The translations under genes and the position numbers were made by a program. The notes under the pieces were generated by a model. It ran no database searches, was not told where the DNA came from, and was given only the letters and a program-made list of their open reading frames with translations. From contig NZ_CP113116.1 of the NCBI RefSeq assembly GCF_026625985.1, positions 2,046,001 through 2,110,000 on the forward strand: a stretch of DNA of 64,000 bases, in the 5' to 3' direction. Origin of the DNA: Mycobacterium sp. Aquia_213. Its GTDB lineage: Bacteria > Actinomycetota > Actinomycetes > Mycobacteriales > Mycobacteriaceae. Shown here piece by piece: positions 52,579 through 62,244 of this stretch (position 1 is the first letter of the stretch; each line of letters opens with the position of its first letter).

Positions 52579-52822
52579 GCTCAGTTCGACCTCCCGGCGC
52601 AGCCGTCTCGTGTGACGACTTACATTACGTCGATCAAAGAATAAGCAACCGACGATAGCCCCGACCCGTTTGCGGCTTGGGGCTATTCTTCTGGCCTCTG
52701 TACAGGGAGAATCGGACGGGTGGCTCGGGCAGACAACTCCAGATTGGGATCGGTAGCTAACCGGCATCGGTGTGATCGCCCGACAACGCCACCACCGGCA
52801 GGACACCGGCTAGGAGAACAAC

Positions 52823-53146
52823 ATGAAGCGAATCATCGCCGGAGCATTACTGACGGGCTCCGCAGCACTGGCCGGTGTGGGCCCCGGCGCGGGAACCGCT
52901 CAGGCCGACCCGGGAACGGGCATCTGTAACCAGCTGGCGATGTGCAGCTACATATGGTGTCCCGGCAGTCCGCTGCCGATGCCGGACGTGGTGTGGGACA
53001 TGAACAGGTGCCACCACTATTACGGCGGCAGCCTCGGTCATCCCGGAACCGAGGGCGGCATTCCAGTCGGTGCGCACATTCTCGAAGGGGATCCCTCCCC
53101 GGCGAACACCTGCGGCGGATCGCCCATCTGCTTGCCCGGCCTCTAA
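52823..53146 (+). CDS. Small Cys-rich secreted protein
   Basis: Protein of 107 residues. Signal peptide MKRIIAGALLTGSAALAGVG and on, cleaved after AQA. Mature part with six Cys (GICNQLAMCSYIWCPGSP, RCHHYY, NTCGG, PICLP). Its 3' part recurs as a remnant at 30568. Function unknown. TAGGAGAAC ribosome site. The LacI gene is divergent across 244 bases. Confidence 0.78.
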   Translation: MKRIIAGALLTGSAALAGVGPGAGTAQADPGTGICNQLAMCSYIWCPGSPLPMPDVVWDMNRCHHYYGGSLGHPGTEGGIPVGAHILEGDPSPANTCGGSPICLPGL

Positions 53147-53180
53147 GAGCGGAACAGAAGCGTTGAAGTCATGCGGTCCG

Positions 53181-54119
53181 ATGCGAAAGACTCGGGCCAT
53201 GGTGGTGGACGCGGTGAACCGTAGCCTGATGCGCGCCGCGCCGCTTGCCCTCGCGACGATCGTGTTCGCACTCGTCGTCTGCCCAGCGTCGACGGCGTCA
53301 CCGGCGGCAGCCACGATGTTTGCTGAGGCGCCGAGCATGCCCCTCGGCGCGCAGCCTCAGCTGGCGTCCGACCCGGCACAGCTCGCCGCCGACCTTGTCG
53401 CTGACGAGCTCGCGCTGCGCGACCCGTCGACGCCGGAAGCGGCGTTGACGGCGGCCGCGCACCGCGAGCAAGCGGCCTACCGGGCCATCGGGCGGCATCC
53501 GGAGTGGGACGCGATCACGCGACCGCGCGTCCCGTCGTCGTTGCTCGATGTCTACGACCGCAATGTCGATGCCCGGCGACAGCTTCAGGCGATGGCACAG
53601 GTGCGGGATACGCTGCCCGCCTGGCGCATCGACCCGCCGATTCCGGCCGACGAGCTGCTGGGTTACTACCACGCGGCGGAGGCGGATTCCGGCGTCGGCT
53701 GGAATTACCTAGCCGCGATCAACCTGGTCGAGACCCGCCTCGGCAGCATCAACGGCGTGAGCACCGCCGGCGCCCAAGGCCCCATGCAATTCTTGCCGTC
53801 GACGTTCGCTTCCTACGGCCAAGGCGGGGACATCAATTCGCCGCGCGACAGCATCATGGCGGCGGGCCGGATGCTCGCCGCCGACGGCTTTGCCAACGAC
53901 CGCGATCACGCCATCTACGCCTACAACCACGCGCACCAATACGTCCGGGCGGTCGACGATTACGCCGCGTTGATCGGGGCCGATCCCGCTGCGTTTGCCG
54001 CGTTCTACCGCTGGGACGTCTACTGCGTCACGACCGCTGGTGACGTGTTGCTCCCCATCGGTTACGCCACATCCGCACCGATTCCCGTCGCCGACTATCT
54101 GGCAGCCCACGCGCAGTAG
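53181..54119 (+). CDS. Lytic transglycosylase-like secreted protein
   Basis: Protein of 312 residues with a signal-anchor (APLALATIVFALVVCPAS). The C-terminal SLT-like domain has the catalytic Glu in AINLVETRLGSING and the conserved GAQGPMQFLPSTFASYG, followed by AGRMLAADGFANDRDHAIYAYNHAHQYV. Likely cleaves peptidoglycan glycan strands. An ATG at 53199 is an alternative start. Begins 35 bases after the Cys-rich gene. Confidence 0.83.
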   Translation: MRKTRAMVVDAVNRSLMRAAPLALATIVFALVVCPASTASPAAATMFAEAPSMPLGAQPQLASDPAQLAADLVADELALRDPSTPEAALTAAAHREQAAYRAIGRHPEWDAITRPRVPSSLLDVYDRNVDARRQLQAMAQVRDTLPAWRIDPPIPADELLGYYHAAEADSGVGWNYLAAINLVETRLGSINGVSTAGAQGPMQFLPSTFASYGQGGDINSPRDSIMAAGRMLAADGFANDRDHAIYAYNHAHQYVRAVDDYAALIGADPAAFAAFYRWDVYCVTTAGDVLLPIGYATSAPIPVADYLAAHAQ

Positions 54120-54158
54120 AAGGCGCAAACCGGATAAGTCAGCTAGCGAAGCCGCATG

Positions 54159-54177
54159 CCCGCGAGAACATCGCGGG
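54159..54177 (+). terminator. Hairpin after the transglycosylase gene
   Basis: CCCGCGA-GAACA-TCGCGGG, a 7-bp stem with a 5-base loop, about 40 bases past the stop. Flanking GGATAA and TTATCC could extend it into a longer structure. Terminator role inferred. Confidence 0.5.
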
Positions 54178-54256
54178 TGTGCTTTATCCAGCGAAAAGCT
54201 AGCGACGGCGAGGCTGTCGATGCTTTTCTTTAGGGGACCGCGACGGGCAGCGGCAG

Positions 54257-57200
54257 GTGACGGCCTCTTGGTCTGAGCACATTTCGGAAGGGCTGGCAGT
54301 GGTTTTCCGGGCAGACCAGGAGATCGGCCTTGACCTGGCCGCCGTCGACTGGGCGGGCACCCCGATCGGGCCCGTGGAGAAATGGCCACAAAGCCTCCGC
54401 ACCGCGGTCAACATCCTGCTCTCATCGCGGTTTTCGATGTGGATGGCGTGGGGCCCGGAGCTGACGTTCTTCTGCAATGCCGCCTATCGCCGCGACACCC
54501 TGGGTCGTAAGTACCCCTGGGCGCTGGGTCGTCCGGCGAGCGAGGTGTGGGCCGAGATCTGGGACGACATCGGTCCGCGGATCGACGGCGTGTTGGCGAC
54601 GGGCGAGCCCACTTGGGACGAGGCCTTGATGCTCATCCTGGAGCGGTCGGGCTACCCCGAGGAGTCCTATCACACCTTCTCCTACAGCGCGCTGCGTGAC
54701 GACGACGCGAGCATCGTCGGGATGCTCTGCGTGGTCCGCGAAGACACCGATCGGGTGATCGCGCAGCGCCGGATGGCGACGCTGCGTGACCTGGGCTCCG
54801 ATCCGACCGTCGTGCGCACCGAACGCCAGATGCTTGACCACGCGGGCCGGCAGCTCGCGAACAACCCATACGACCTGCCCTTCACGACGACCTATCTGTT
54901 CGGCGATCACGGCGAGGCGCTGCTGGCTGGCGTCAGCGGGATCGCACCCGGGCATCCCGCGGCGCCACAAATACTCCCGGGCGGCGACCTTTCCGCGTGG
55001 CCCATCGAGAAGTTGGCGCATGGCGTCACCGACCTGATCGAGCTCGATAGCGATTCACCCAATCTGCCCACCGGCGCCTGGCCGGAGCCGCCCGTTCAGG
55101 CGCTGGTGGTGCCGCTGTTGCAGCAGGGCGGAGCACCGGTCGGATTCCTGGTGGCCGGGCTGAACCGGTACCGCCAGCTCGACGACGGCTACCGTGGTTT
55201 CGTCGAGCTCGTGGCCCGCTACATCGCCGCGGGTGTGGGCAGTGCGCGGAGCTACCAAGCTCAGCAGCAGCGTGCCGAGGAACTGGCCGAACTCGACCGG
55301 GCGAAGACGGCGTTCTTCTCGAACATCAGCCACGAATTCCGCACTCCGCTCGCCTTGATCCTCGGACCGGTCGATGAGTTGCGCGGCCGGGCGACCGGGG
55401 TCGATGAGCAGGCGCGCCACGAGCTGGAGCTCGTGCACCGCAACGGCTTGCGGCTGGCGAAGCTGGTGAACACACTGCTGGATTTTTCGCGCATCGAGGC
55501 GGGGCGAATGCGGGCGCGATTCGAGCCCGTCGATTTGTCAACTGTCACAGCGGATTTGGCGAGCGTGTTCCGCTCTGCGATCGATCGGGCCGGACTGGAG
55601 TTCACGGTGGACTGCCCGCCCCTCGACGAACCGATTTATCTGGATCACGAGATGTGGGAGAAGGTGATCCTCAACCTGCTCTCCAATGCGATGAAGTTCA
55701 CCTTCGAAGGCTCCATCGCGGTGACCGTGCGCCGCGACGACGCCGATGCCGTGGTCACCGTCACTGACACCGGGATCGGCGTACCTCCTGCCGAAATCCC
55801 CCGGCTCTTCGAGCGTTTCCACCGCATCGAAGACGCACGCGCGCGCTCCACCGAGGGCAGCGGAATCGGGCTGGCTCTGGTCAAAGAACTCATCGGGCTG
55901 CACGGCGGCACCATCGAGGTGGACAGCCAGGAGGGCGTCGGGACCAGCTTCATCATCCGCCTGGGCTTTGGCTCGGCGCATTTGCCGAGCGACGAAGTCT
56001 CGGCGCCACCGGCGGGCCTTCCGACATCCGGCGTAATCGCCGAACCGTATGTGCAGGAAGCCTTGCGCTGGCTCCCGGGCGACGCCAGCGCCGCACGATC
56101 CGATGCCGGCACCACGGCAATGATGACCGCCGTTGCGCCCGCCGGGAAAGACGGTGAGCGGACGCGCGTGTTGGTCGCCGATGACAACGCCGACATGCGT
56201 GAGTACCTGGCCAGTCTGATGCAGACGTCGGGCTACCAGGTCACCGCTGTCAGCGATGGGCAGCAGGCGCTGGATGCCATCCGCGCCCAGATTCCTGACC
56301 TCGTCATCAGCGACGTCATGATGCCCGGGCTGGACGGTCTGCAGCTGCTCGCGTCGCTGCGAAGCGATCCGCGCACCGCTGCGTTACCCGTGCTCTTGCT
56401 GTCGGCGCGGGCGGGACAGGAAGCCTCCATCGAAGGCTTGCTGGCCGGCGCCGACGACTATCTCGTCAAGCCGTTCGCGGCCGCCGAGCTTTTGGCCCGG
56501 GTGCGCGCCAACGTCGAACTGTCGCGGTTGCGCAGCCACCACAACCGGTGGCGCGCGGCCTTGGTGGATTCGCTACAGGAAGGGTTCTTTGTCTGCGACG
56601 AACGCGGTGCCGTCATCGAGATCAACGCCGCCTTCACCGAGATGCTCGGGTACGGCTCCGAACAGCTGCCGTACGAGCCGCCCCACCCATGGTGGCCGGA
56701 CGCCGAGACCGACCCTGAAGGTCACCGGCAAGTCGCGGGGGTCTTCGACCAACTGCTGAACGAAACCCAAGGCGCCTTGGCGGCTCCCGTCGTCCATCGC
56801 GACGGTCACCGACTGTGGGTTGCGGCCAACTTCAACCATGTGGACGACCCGGACACCGGGCGGCGAATCATGGTTGGCACCGTGCGCGACATCACGACCG
56901 AGCACTACATCGTGCAGAGTCAGCTTGCCCTGGGGGCACTGAACCAGCAACTGGCACAAGCGGAGACGCTTGATGAGACGCTGCGGGGTGCGGTCGGAGA
57001 ACTACGGCAGACGTGGAACGCGCGCCGCGTTCTGGCCGTGACGTTCGCCCGCGACGCTCCCCAGGGGGACGCACCGGCGCTGGTGTGTGCCGGCGAGCCC
57101 TGTGCCTGGGACCAACTGCTGGCGCGCCACCGGCTGCTGATCGAGTCGCTCCGCGATTCCGATCTGTTGACCACGATCGCCGGAGAGGCTGGTACAGCAG

Positions 57201-58429
57201 GCATCTCGCTGCAGCATCCCCGCGGCGTGCTCGTGGTGTGGATCGAGCTGGTGGAACAGCGCCCATTCACTTCGGAGGATCACAATTTACTGAAGGTGCT
57301 GGGCGGGCGGCTCAGTCAAGGCCTGCACCGCGTCTACCAATTGGACGAGCAACGCGAGACCGCCTTGGCGCTGCAGCACGCGATGCTCGGCCCGGCGACT
57401 CTGCCGGGAGGCTTTGCGGTCCGGTATCACCCCGCCAGCCATCCGCTGCAGGTTGGCGGTGACTGGTACGACGTCGTCGATCTCGACGACGGGCAAGTCG
57501 CGTTGATCGTCGGTGACTGCGTCGGCCATGGCCTGGCTGCCGCGACGGTGATGGGTCAGCTCCGCAGCGCATGCCGTGCACTGCTGCTCGACCAGCTCGG
57601 TCCAAGTGCGGTTCTCGCCGGTTTGGACCGCTTCGCCGCGCAGCTGCCCGGGGCGCGCTGCACGACCGCGTTCTGCGCGGTGCTCACCCTCGATACAGGG
57701 GAGCTGGTGTACTCCAATGCTGGGCACCCACCGCCGATCATGGTGCATGCCAACGGAACTGCCCAGCAGCTGGATGGCGAACATGGGCTTCCGCTGGCGA
57801 TCCGACCGGACTGGTTGCGACCCGAAGTCCGTGTCACGATGCCGGCACGGTCGACGTTGTTGCTTTACACCGATGGTCTGGTCGAACGCCGCGGTCGTTC
57901 GATCGACGAAGGCATCGCCAGCGCGACCGATCTTGTTCAGGATGGCCGTTCCCAGTCGCTCGATGAGGTGGCAGACGATCTGATGGTCCGCCTTGAGCCG
58001 GGGGGTGGCTACTTGGATGACGTGGCCATGCTGCTCTATCGGCAGCCCGCCCCCTTGACGATGAATTTCGCCGCCGACGTCGATCACCTCGCCCCGAGCC
58101 GTGATGCGTTGCGCGGCTGGCTGTCCCAGGTCGGGGTCGAGCCCGATCAGATTCAATACGTGCTGACCGCCGTCGGTGAAGCCGTCGCCAACGCGATCGA
58201 ACACGGTTACCGCGGCCAAAGCGAGGGCACCGTTTCGTTGCGCGCGACCGCGGTCGTCGACGCACTGCACGTGACCGTCATCGACAGGGGCAGCTGGAAA
58301 ACCCCGCGCACCGTCCCCGGAGCCAACCGAGGCCGCGGTATCACCCTGATGCGAGGCCTGGTGGAGGACATCACGATTCACTCCACGGAAGCCGGCACCA
58401 CAGTTCACTTGTACGCGAGGATCGCCTAA
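54257..58429 (+). CDS. Multidomain hybrid kinase / SpoIIE phosphatase / anti-sigma kinase fusion
   Basis: Protein of 1390 residues, GTG start. Order: PAS-like domain (about 40-165), GAF-like region (185-335), HisKA with His359 in FFSNISHEFRTPLALIL, HATPase (N box LLSNAMKF, DTGIGVP, GSGIGLALVKE), receiver domain with Asp686 in VISDVMMPGLDG, second PAS (765-885), GAF-like (900-1025), SpoIIE PP2C phosphatase (GGDWYD 1067-1072, GDCVGHG 1086-1092, YLDDVAML) and an RsbW-like HATPase (1275-1388; VGEAVANAIEHGY). It joins a histidine-kinase relay to the general-stress partner-switch output. The stop shares one base with the STAS gene start. Related to Rv1364c-type proteins but with the kinase-receiver half added. 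Confidence 0.9.
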   Translation: MTASWSEHISEGLAVVFRADQEIGLDLAAVDWAGTPIGPVEKWPQSLRTAVNILLSSRFSMWMAWGPELTFFCNAAYRRDTLGRKYPWALGRPASEVWAEIWDDIGPRIDGVLATGEPTWDEALMLILERSGYPEESYHTFSYSALRDDDASIVGMLCVVREDTDRVIAQRRMATLRDLGSDPTVVRTERQMLDHAGRQLANNPYDLPFTTTYLFGDHGEALLAGVSGIAPGHPAAPQILPGGDLSAWPIEKLAHGVTDLIELDSDSPNLPTGAWPEPPVQALVVPLLQQGGAPVGFLVAGLNRYRQLDDGYRGFVELVARYIAAGVGSARSYQAQQQRAEELAELDRAKTAFFSNISHEFRTPLALILGPVDELRGRATGVDEQARHELELVHRNGLRLAKLVNTLLDFSRIEAGRMRARFEPVDLSTVTADLASVFRSAIDRAGLEFTVDCPPLDEPIYLDHEMWEKVILNLLSNAMKFTFEGSIAVTVRRDDADAVVTVTDTGIGVPPAEIPRLFERFHRIEDARARSTEGSGIGLALVKELIGLHGGTIEVDSQEGVGTSFIIRLGFGSAHLPSDEVSAPPAGLPTSGVIAEPYVQEALRWLPGDASAARSDAGTTAMMTAVAPAGKDGERTRVLVADDNADMREYLASLMQTSGYQVTAVSDGQQALDAIRAQIPDLVISDVMMPGLDGLQLLASLRSDPRTAALPVLLLSARAGQEASIEGLLAGADDYLVKPFAAAELLARVRANVELSRLRSHHNRWRAALVDSLQEGFFVCDERGAVIEINAAFTEMLGYGSEQLPYEPPHPWWPDAETDPEGHRQVAGVFDQLLNETQGALAAPVVHRDGHRLWVAANFNHVDDPDTGRRIMVGTVRDITTEHYIVQSQLALGALNQQLAQAETLDETLRGAVGELRQTWNARRVLAVTFARDAPQGDAPALVCAGEPCAWDQLLARHRLLIESLRDSDLLTTIAGEAGTAGISLQHPRGVLVVWIELVEQRPFTSEDHNLLKVLGGRLSQGLHRVYQLDEQRETALALQHAMLGPATLPGGFAVRYHPASHPLQVGGDWYDVVDLDDGQVALIVGDCVGHGLAAATVMGQLRSACRALLLDQLGPSAVLAGLDRFAAQLPGARCTTAFCAVLTLDTGELVYSNAGHPPPIMVHANGTAQQLDGEHGLPLAIRPDWLRPEVRVTMPARSTLLLYTDGLVERRGRSIDEGIASATDLVQDGRSQSLDEVADDLMVRLEPGGGYLDDVAMLLYRQPAPLTMNFAADVDHLAPSRDALRGWLSQVGVEPDQIQYVLTAVGEAVANAIEHGYRGQSEGTVSLRATAVVDALHVTVIDRGSWKTPRTVPGANRGRGITLMRGLVEDITIHSTEAGTTVHLYARIA

Positions 58430-58758
58430 TGGCCGCAGAGCTCACGCTGAATACCGACCACGGTCCTGACGGGAGGCCCAGGGTGACCGCGACGGGGGAG
58501 ATTGATCTCAGTAACGTCGCCCGGCTCATCGAGGCACTCAACACGGCGAGCGCGGGGACCCGACGCCCGATCACCATCGATCTCAGCACGGTCAGGTATC
58601 TCGACAGCGCGGGAATCAACGCGCTTTTCGACCATGCCGACAAGGTTGACGGGCTGCATATCATCGTGCACCGCTTACTGGTTCGGGTCCTCACGATCAG
58701 CGGCCTGGACAAAGTTGCGACCCTCGAAGCTGCGCCAGTAGACGGAGACAGCGCGTAA
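58429..58758 (+). CDS. STAS-domain anti-sigma-factor antagonist
   Basis: RsbV-like protein of 109 residues. The phosphorylatable Ser lies in IDLSTVRYLDSAGINALF (DSAG), and TATGEIDLSNVARLIEAL is the typical first half. It overlaps the large fusion gene by one base. It is the natural substrate of that protein's RsbW-like and SpoIIE domains. The sigma factor it serves is not in the window. Confidence 0.9.
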   Translation: MAAELTLNTDHGPDGRPRVTATGEIDLSNVARLIEALNTASAGTRRPITIDLSTVRYLDSAGINALFDHADKVDGLHIIVHRLLVRVLTISGLDKVATLEAAPVDGDSA

Positions 58759-58771
58759 AGGGTTGCACCAC

Positions 58772-59461
58772 TTAGTCTTCGACGCGCAGCAGTGAGTGCG
58801 TGACTTGTCGTCCGTCGTAGCGGAATTGGTGCGCGGGTCCGCGCAGCGGCTCGATGCTGCCATCCGGGTGGATGATGACTCCGCTCCCGGAGGGGATTCC
58901 GAGCCCGATGGCCGCGCCCTGCAGCGATTGAATCGTGTGCGACAACCGCGCCCAATTGACACGCTCGTCATGCGTGTCGACGACCGCGGGCACGAGCTTG
59001 AACACGTCGAGCAACTCGGTCACCGAGGATTCCGGTGTCTCGACGATTCCGTATTCACCGAGCTGGACCGCGCCGGCCGAGATGCCCACCAGGATCGCTC
59101 CATCGGCATGCCGGCCAAGGATCGCATCTTTCATTCCGGTTTTCTCGAACGTCGTCCAGCCGAGGCGGACGTCGCCGCCGGCGAGGACGACCAACTGGGC
59201 GCCTGCCAGGAAGCCGCGGTCGTCTGGGCCGAACGACGAGTCGATCATGCGACGGTTGGCGATGCCAATCGCATCCATCGCCGCCTCGAAGATCTCGTAG
59301 AACTCTGGCCGATCCCCATTGGACGCACCGACGTAGGCCGCGCTGAGTTGTGTATCGCGAGCCAACCCGTCGAGTGCCGCCTCCAGCAACGGTCGGCCCC
59401 GCTGCTTCCAGAACAGCAGCTGACTGTCCGCCAGTAGATAGAGCGGTTGGAATTGTGGCAT
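58772..59461 (-). CDS. S51 peptidase / cyanophycinase-like protein
   Basis: Protein of 229 residues with a class-I glutamine-amidotransferase-like fold. The nucleophile elbow is ILVGISAGAVQLGE (Ser in GISAGA), preceded by VVLAGGDVRLGWTTF, as in peptidase E (S51). Residues AAYVGASNGDRPEFYEIF form the first strand and loop. Probable serine peptidase; substrate unknown. Convergent with the STAS gene. Confidence 0.8.
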   Translation of the reverse strand: MPQFQPLYLLADSQLLFWKQRGRPLLEAALDGLARDTQLSAAYVGASNGDRPEFYEIFEAAMDAIGIANRRMIDSSFGPDDRGFLAGAQLVVLAGGDVRLGWTTFEKTGMKDAILGRHADGAILVGISAGAVQLGEYGIVETPESSVTELLDVFKLVPAVVDTHDERVNWARLSHTIQSLQGAAIGLGIPSGSGVIIHPDGSIEPLRGPAHQFRYDGRQVTHSLLRVED

Positions 59462-59562
59462 TGCCCCAGTGGTTCTTGGCTATGGATCCGAGGTGAGAGC
59501 GCTGGCTGTGGGTGTCTTAAACTTCTAATCCTTATACAACGCGTGGGCGCCAGTCGGCTTCG

Positions 59563-61221
59563 TTGTTGCGCACTGGCCGAGCAGAGGGGCAGTCGACCAT
59601 CGGTTCAGCAGTAATTCAAGACCAGGAACATGCCGACGGGGGAAAGCCGTCGACGTGGGCACCGCTGCGCAATCCCGTGTACCGGGGCCTGTTCGTCGCG
59701 CAGTTCATCTCCAATATCGGGACCTGGATGCAGGCGGTGGCGGCCCAATGGTTCTTGGTGGAACAGCACAGCCCAGACGTCATCGTGGCCCTGGTTCAGA
59801 CGGCGAGTCTGGGACCGACACTGCTCTTGGGATTGTTCGCCGGTGTGCTTGCCGATCTATTCGACCGGCGGCGGCTACTGATAGTCCTGCAGTCGTATGC
59901 CGTGCTGGTAGCGCTCGCTCTGGCACTCATGACGAACCTTGGTCGGCTTACCCCGACCGCGCTTCTGCTGTTCACCCTGGCCATCGGCTTCGCTTCCGCG
60001 CTCACCGGACCGGCGTGGCAGGCAATTCAGCCTGAGGTCGTCCCGCGCGAGCAGATACCCGCGGTGTCGGTTTTGGGCAGCGTCTCGGCCAACTCCACTC
60101 GCGCCATTGGACCCGCGATCGGCGGCATCGTCGTGGCGTGGCTCGGCCCCGCGGCGGTCTTCGCGATCAACGCGGTGTCGTTCTCCGCAATCATCATCGC
60201 GCTGCGGGTGTGGAATCGGCCCAAGCAGATCGTGCCCCTCGAGCGGGAACGCATCGGCCCGGCCATCATCACCGGACTGCAATACATCGAGAACAGTCCG
60301 ATCTTTCGCAGGATCCTTTTGCGCACAGCCCTTTTCCTGTTTCCCGCTTCGGCCATACTGGCTCTGCTCCCGGTGGCGGCCGCGCATAAGTGGCACCTGG
60401 GAGCCGGCGGCTACGGTGTGGCGCTGGGGGCCATCGGTTTTGGCGCCATCCTCGGGGTCATAGCTGCCGGGCCGTTGCACGACAGAATGTCGGACAACGT
60501 GCTGTTGGCGGTGTCGGCCGTCGCGTACGGCCTGGCACCGCTGGCGGTGGTCTGGATGCCGTTTGCTGCGGCGATTCCGTTCCTGATGCTGTCGGGGATG
60601 GCGTGGCTGATCACGTTGACGTCATTGAACGCCGCAGCGCAGCTGTCGTTGCCGCGCTGGGTTCGGGCCCGCGGGTTGTCCGTTTATCTCCTGGTTTCGA
60701 CCGGATCTCAGGCACTTGGCGCTTATATCTGGGGTGCCCTCGCAACGCGTTGGGGACTTGACGACGCGATGCTCTGGTCGGCGGCGGTGCTGGGCGGCGC
60801 CGCTCTCAGCGTTGCCGTGCTTCCGTTGCGGCCGTGCACCGGGACGGAGAGTGTCGAGGTTTCCAGTGCCTGGCCGACACCAACCCTCGTGTTCGAACCG
60901 TGCCCGCAAGACGGTCCGGTGCTGGTAGCCGTCCGGTACCAAGTGCCGCCGGAGAACCTCGACGAATTCATCGAAGCGATGCGGGAGGTCAGGCAGTCCC
61001 GGCTGCGAACAGGCGGCCACAGTTGGCGGCTGTATCACAGTGTCGAGGAACCAAACTCGTTCCTCGAGAGGTTCACCGTGACGTCCTGGAGCGAGTTTGA
61101 GCGCCAGCGCACCGAGCGCTGGGTGGATGTCGATCATGACGGCGTCACGAAGGCGGTCAGCTATACGGTCGACAAAACCCGGCGGCACGAGTACTACGTC
61201 GCGTTGCGTACGCGCAAGTGA
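59563..61221 (+). CDS. MFS exporter fused to an ABM-like domain
   Basis: Protein of 552 residues. Residues about 35-430 form an MFS_3 transporter (EntS/enterobactin-exporter type; GVLADLFDRRRLL is the loop 2-3 motif, and ALTGPAWQAIQPEVVPREQIP is typical). The last 110 residues (VLVAVRYQVPPENLDEFIEAMREVRQ, WRLYHSVEEPNSFLERFTVTSWSEFERQ) look like an antibiotic biosynthesis monooxygenase (ABM) ferredoxin-like domain on the cytosolic side. Cargo unknown. The start codon could lie nearer 59610. Confidence 0.85.
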   Translation: MLRTGRAEGQSTIGSAVIQDQEHADGGKPSTWAPLRNPVYRGLFVAQFISNIGTWMQAVAAQWFLVEQHSPDVIVALVQTASLGPTLLLGLFAGVLADLFDRRRLLIVLQSYAVLVALALALMTNLGRLTPTALLLFTLAIGFASALTGPAWQAIQPEVVPREQIPAVSVLGSVSANSTRAIGPAIGGIVVAWLGPAAVFAINAVSFSAIIIALRVWNRPKQIVPLERERIGPAIITGLQYIENSPIFRRILLRTALFLFPASAILALLPVAAAHKWHLGAGGYGVALGAIGFGAILGVIAAGPLHDRMSDNVLLAVSAVAYGLAPLAVVWMPFAAAIPFLMLSGMAWLITLTSLNAAAQLSLPRWVRARGLSVYLLVSTGSQALGAYIWGALATRWGLDDAMLWSAAVLGGAALSVAVLPLRPCTGTESVEVSSAWPTPTLVFEPCPQDGPVLVAVRYQVPPENLDEFIEAMREVRQSRLRTGGHSWRLYHSVEEPNSFLERFTVTSWSEFERQRTERWVDVDHDGVTKAVSYTVDKTRRHEYYVALRTRK

Positions 61222-61257
61222 GAGCCGCGCTATACGGCTGCGGCGCAACACAATCGA

Positions 61258-61800
61258 CTATTGGCTGATTGGACCCGGCGGTCCCTGCTGCTCGCCAGGG
61301 CCCAGATCGAGTTGCATCCACGCGACGTCATGCCAGCGGTCGTTCTTGAAATAAACCCGCGGCCAGGCGCCGACATCCTCGAACCCGAAGGATCGGTGAA
61401 ATGCGTTGCTGACCTCGTTGGGTTGGGTGATCCCGGCGAAGACCCGCCGGTAGCCGCGCTCGCCGAGCCGGTGCAGCACCTCCGCATATAGTCGGCGGCC
61501 CCAACCCGCGCGGTGACGGTCGCCGCTGATGTAGATGCCGGTCTCACATGACCATTTGAAGGAGGGCAGGCTGATCAACGCGTGGCCGTAGGCGAACCCG
61601 ATGACCTGATCGTCGTGTTCGAGAACGAGCCATTCGTGCGCCTTTTGGGCGTTGGCGATGCGCGAAGCCATCTCGTCAGGGCTCGGGGCCTCGAGCTCCC
61701 AACTGATCATCGTGTTCTCGACATAGGGCCGGTAGATCGCAACGCAAGCGGCCGCGTCCTGCGGGGAGGCCGAACGCACAGTGCCGCTGATCGCTTGCAT
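61258..61800 (-). CDS. GNAT acetyltransferase, phosphinothricin N-acetyltransferase-like
   Basis: Protein of 180 residues. It shows the Pat/Bar pattern: AAACVAIYRPYVENTMISWELEAPSPDEM, VIGFAYGHAL, YISGDRHRAGWGRRLYAEVL (acetyl-CoA loop), GITQPNEVSNAFHRSFGFEDVG. Acetylates an amine such as phosphinothricin, methionine sulfoximine or another amino acid. Start at the Met of MQAISGT. Confidence 0.87.
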   Translation of the reverse strand: MQAISGTVRSASPQDAAACVAIYRPYVENTMISWELEAPSPDEMASRIANAQKAHEWLVLEHDDQVIGFAYGHALISLPSFKWSCETGIYISGDRHRAGWGRRLYAEVLHRLGERGYRRVFAGITQPNEVSNAFHRSFGFEDVGAWPRVYFKNDRWHDVAWMQLDLGPGEQQGPPGPISQ

Positions 61801-62082
61801 GCCGGCAGTCTTCCAGTCGTTCCGTTTGCCTGCGAATCGCGGGCCCAGATTTCGCGGCCTCATAGCCGGCGGACAGGACTCGCAGTCACGCAACGGGCAC
61901 CACGAGAGTACGGCCGCCGGGCTACTGGCCCGGCAGCCGTGTCGCGGTTATCGGGACGTCCGCGTACGACAGCGAAGTCCGCTGAGGCTCAAATACCTGA
62001 ACGGGACAAGCGCAGTGCAACTCTCGACGCCCCACGAATACGCAATGAGAACTGAAGGGGCGCAGAGGAAAACGTATTAGAT

Positions 62083-62244
62083 TTAGCGGCCGCCGCCGGC
62101 ACCGCCGCCGCGGCCACCACCAGCGCCACCGCCACGGCCGCCACCGGCACCGCCGCCGCGGCCACCACCAGCGCCACCACCACGGCCGCCGCCAGCGCCA
62201 CCGCCGTGGCCGATGAACATTGTCCCGATGCTGTTGTTGATCAT
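62083..62244 (-). CDS. Small Gly-rich peptide with (GGGAGGGR)n repeats
   Basis: A 53-residue frame: MINNSIGTMFIGHG followed by five copies of GGGAGGGR. The DNA repeats every 24 bases, so it could be a slippage-prone repeat rather than a gene. The non-repeat head is not typical of PE proteins. Upstream 62245-62490 shows nothing else. Confidence 0.4.
   Translation of the reverse strand: MINNSIGTMFIGHGGGAGGGRGGGAGGGRGGGAGGGRGGGAGGGRGGGAGGGR

Noticed and set aside
62083..62230. Regular 24-base repeats considered as a CRISPR array
   Set aside because: Units are contiguous without spacers and simply encode GGGAGGGR; no cas genes are present.
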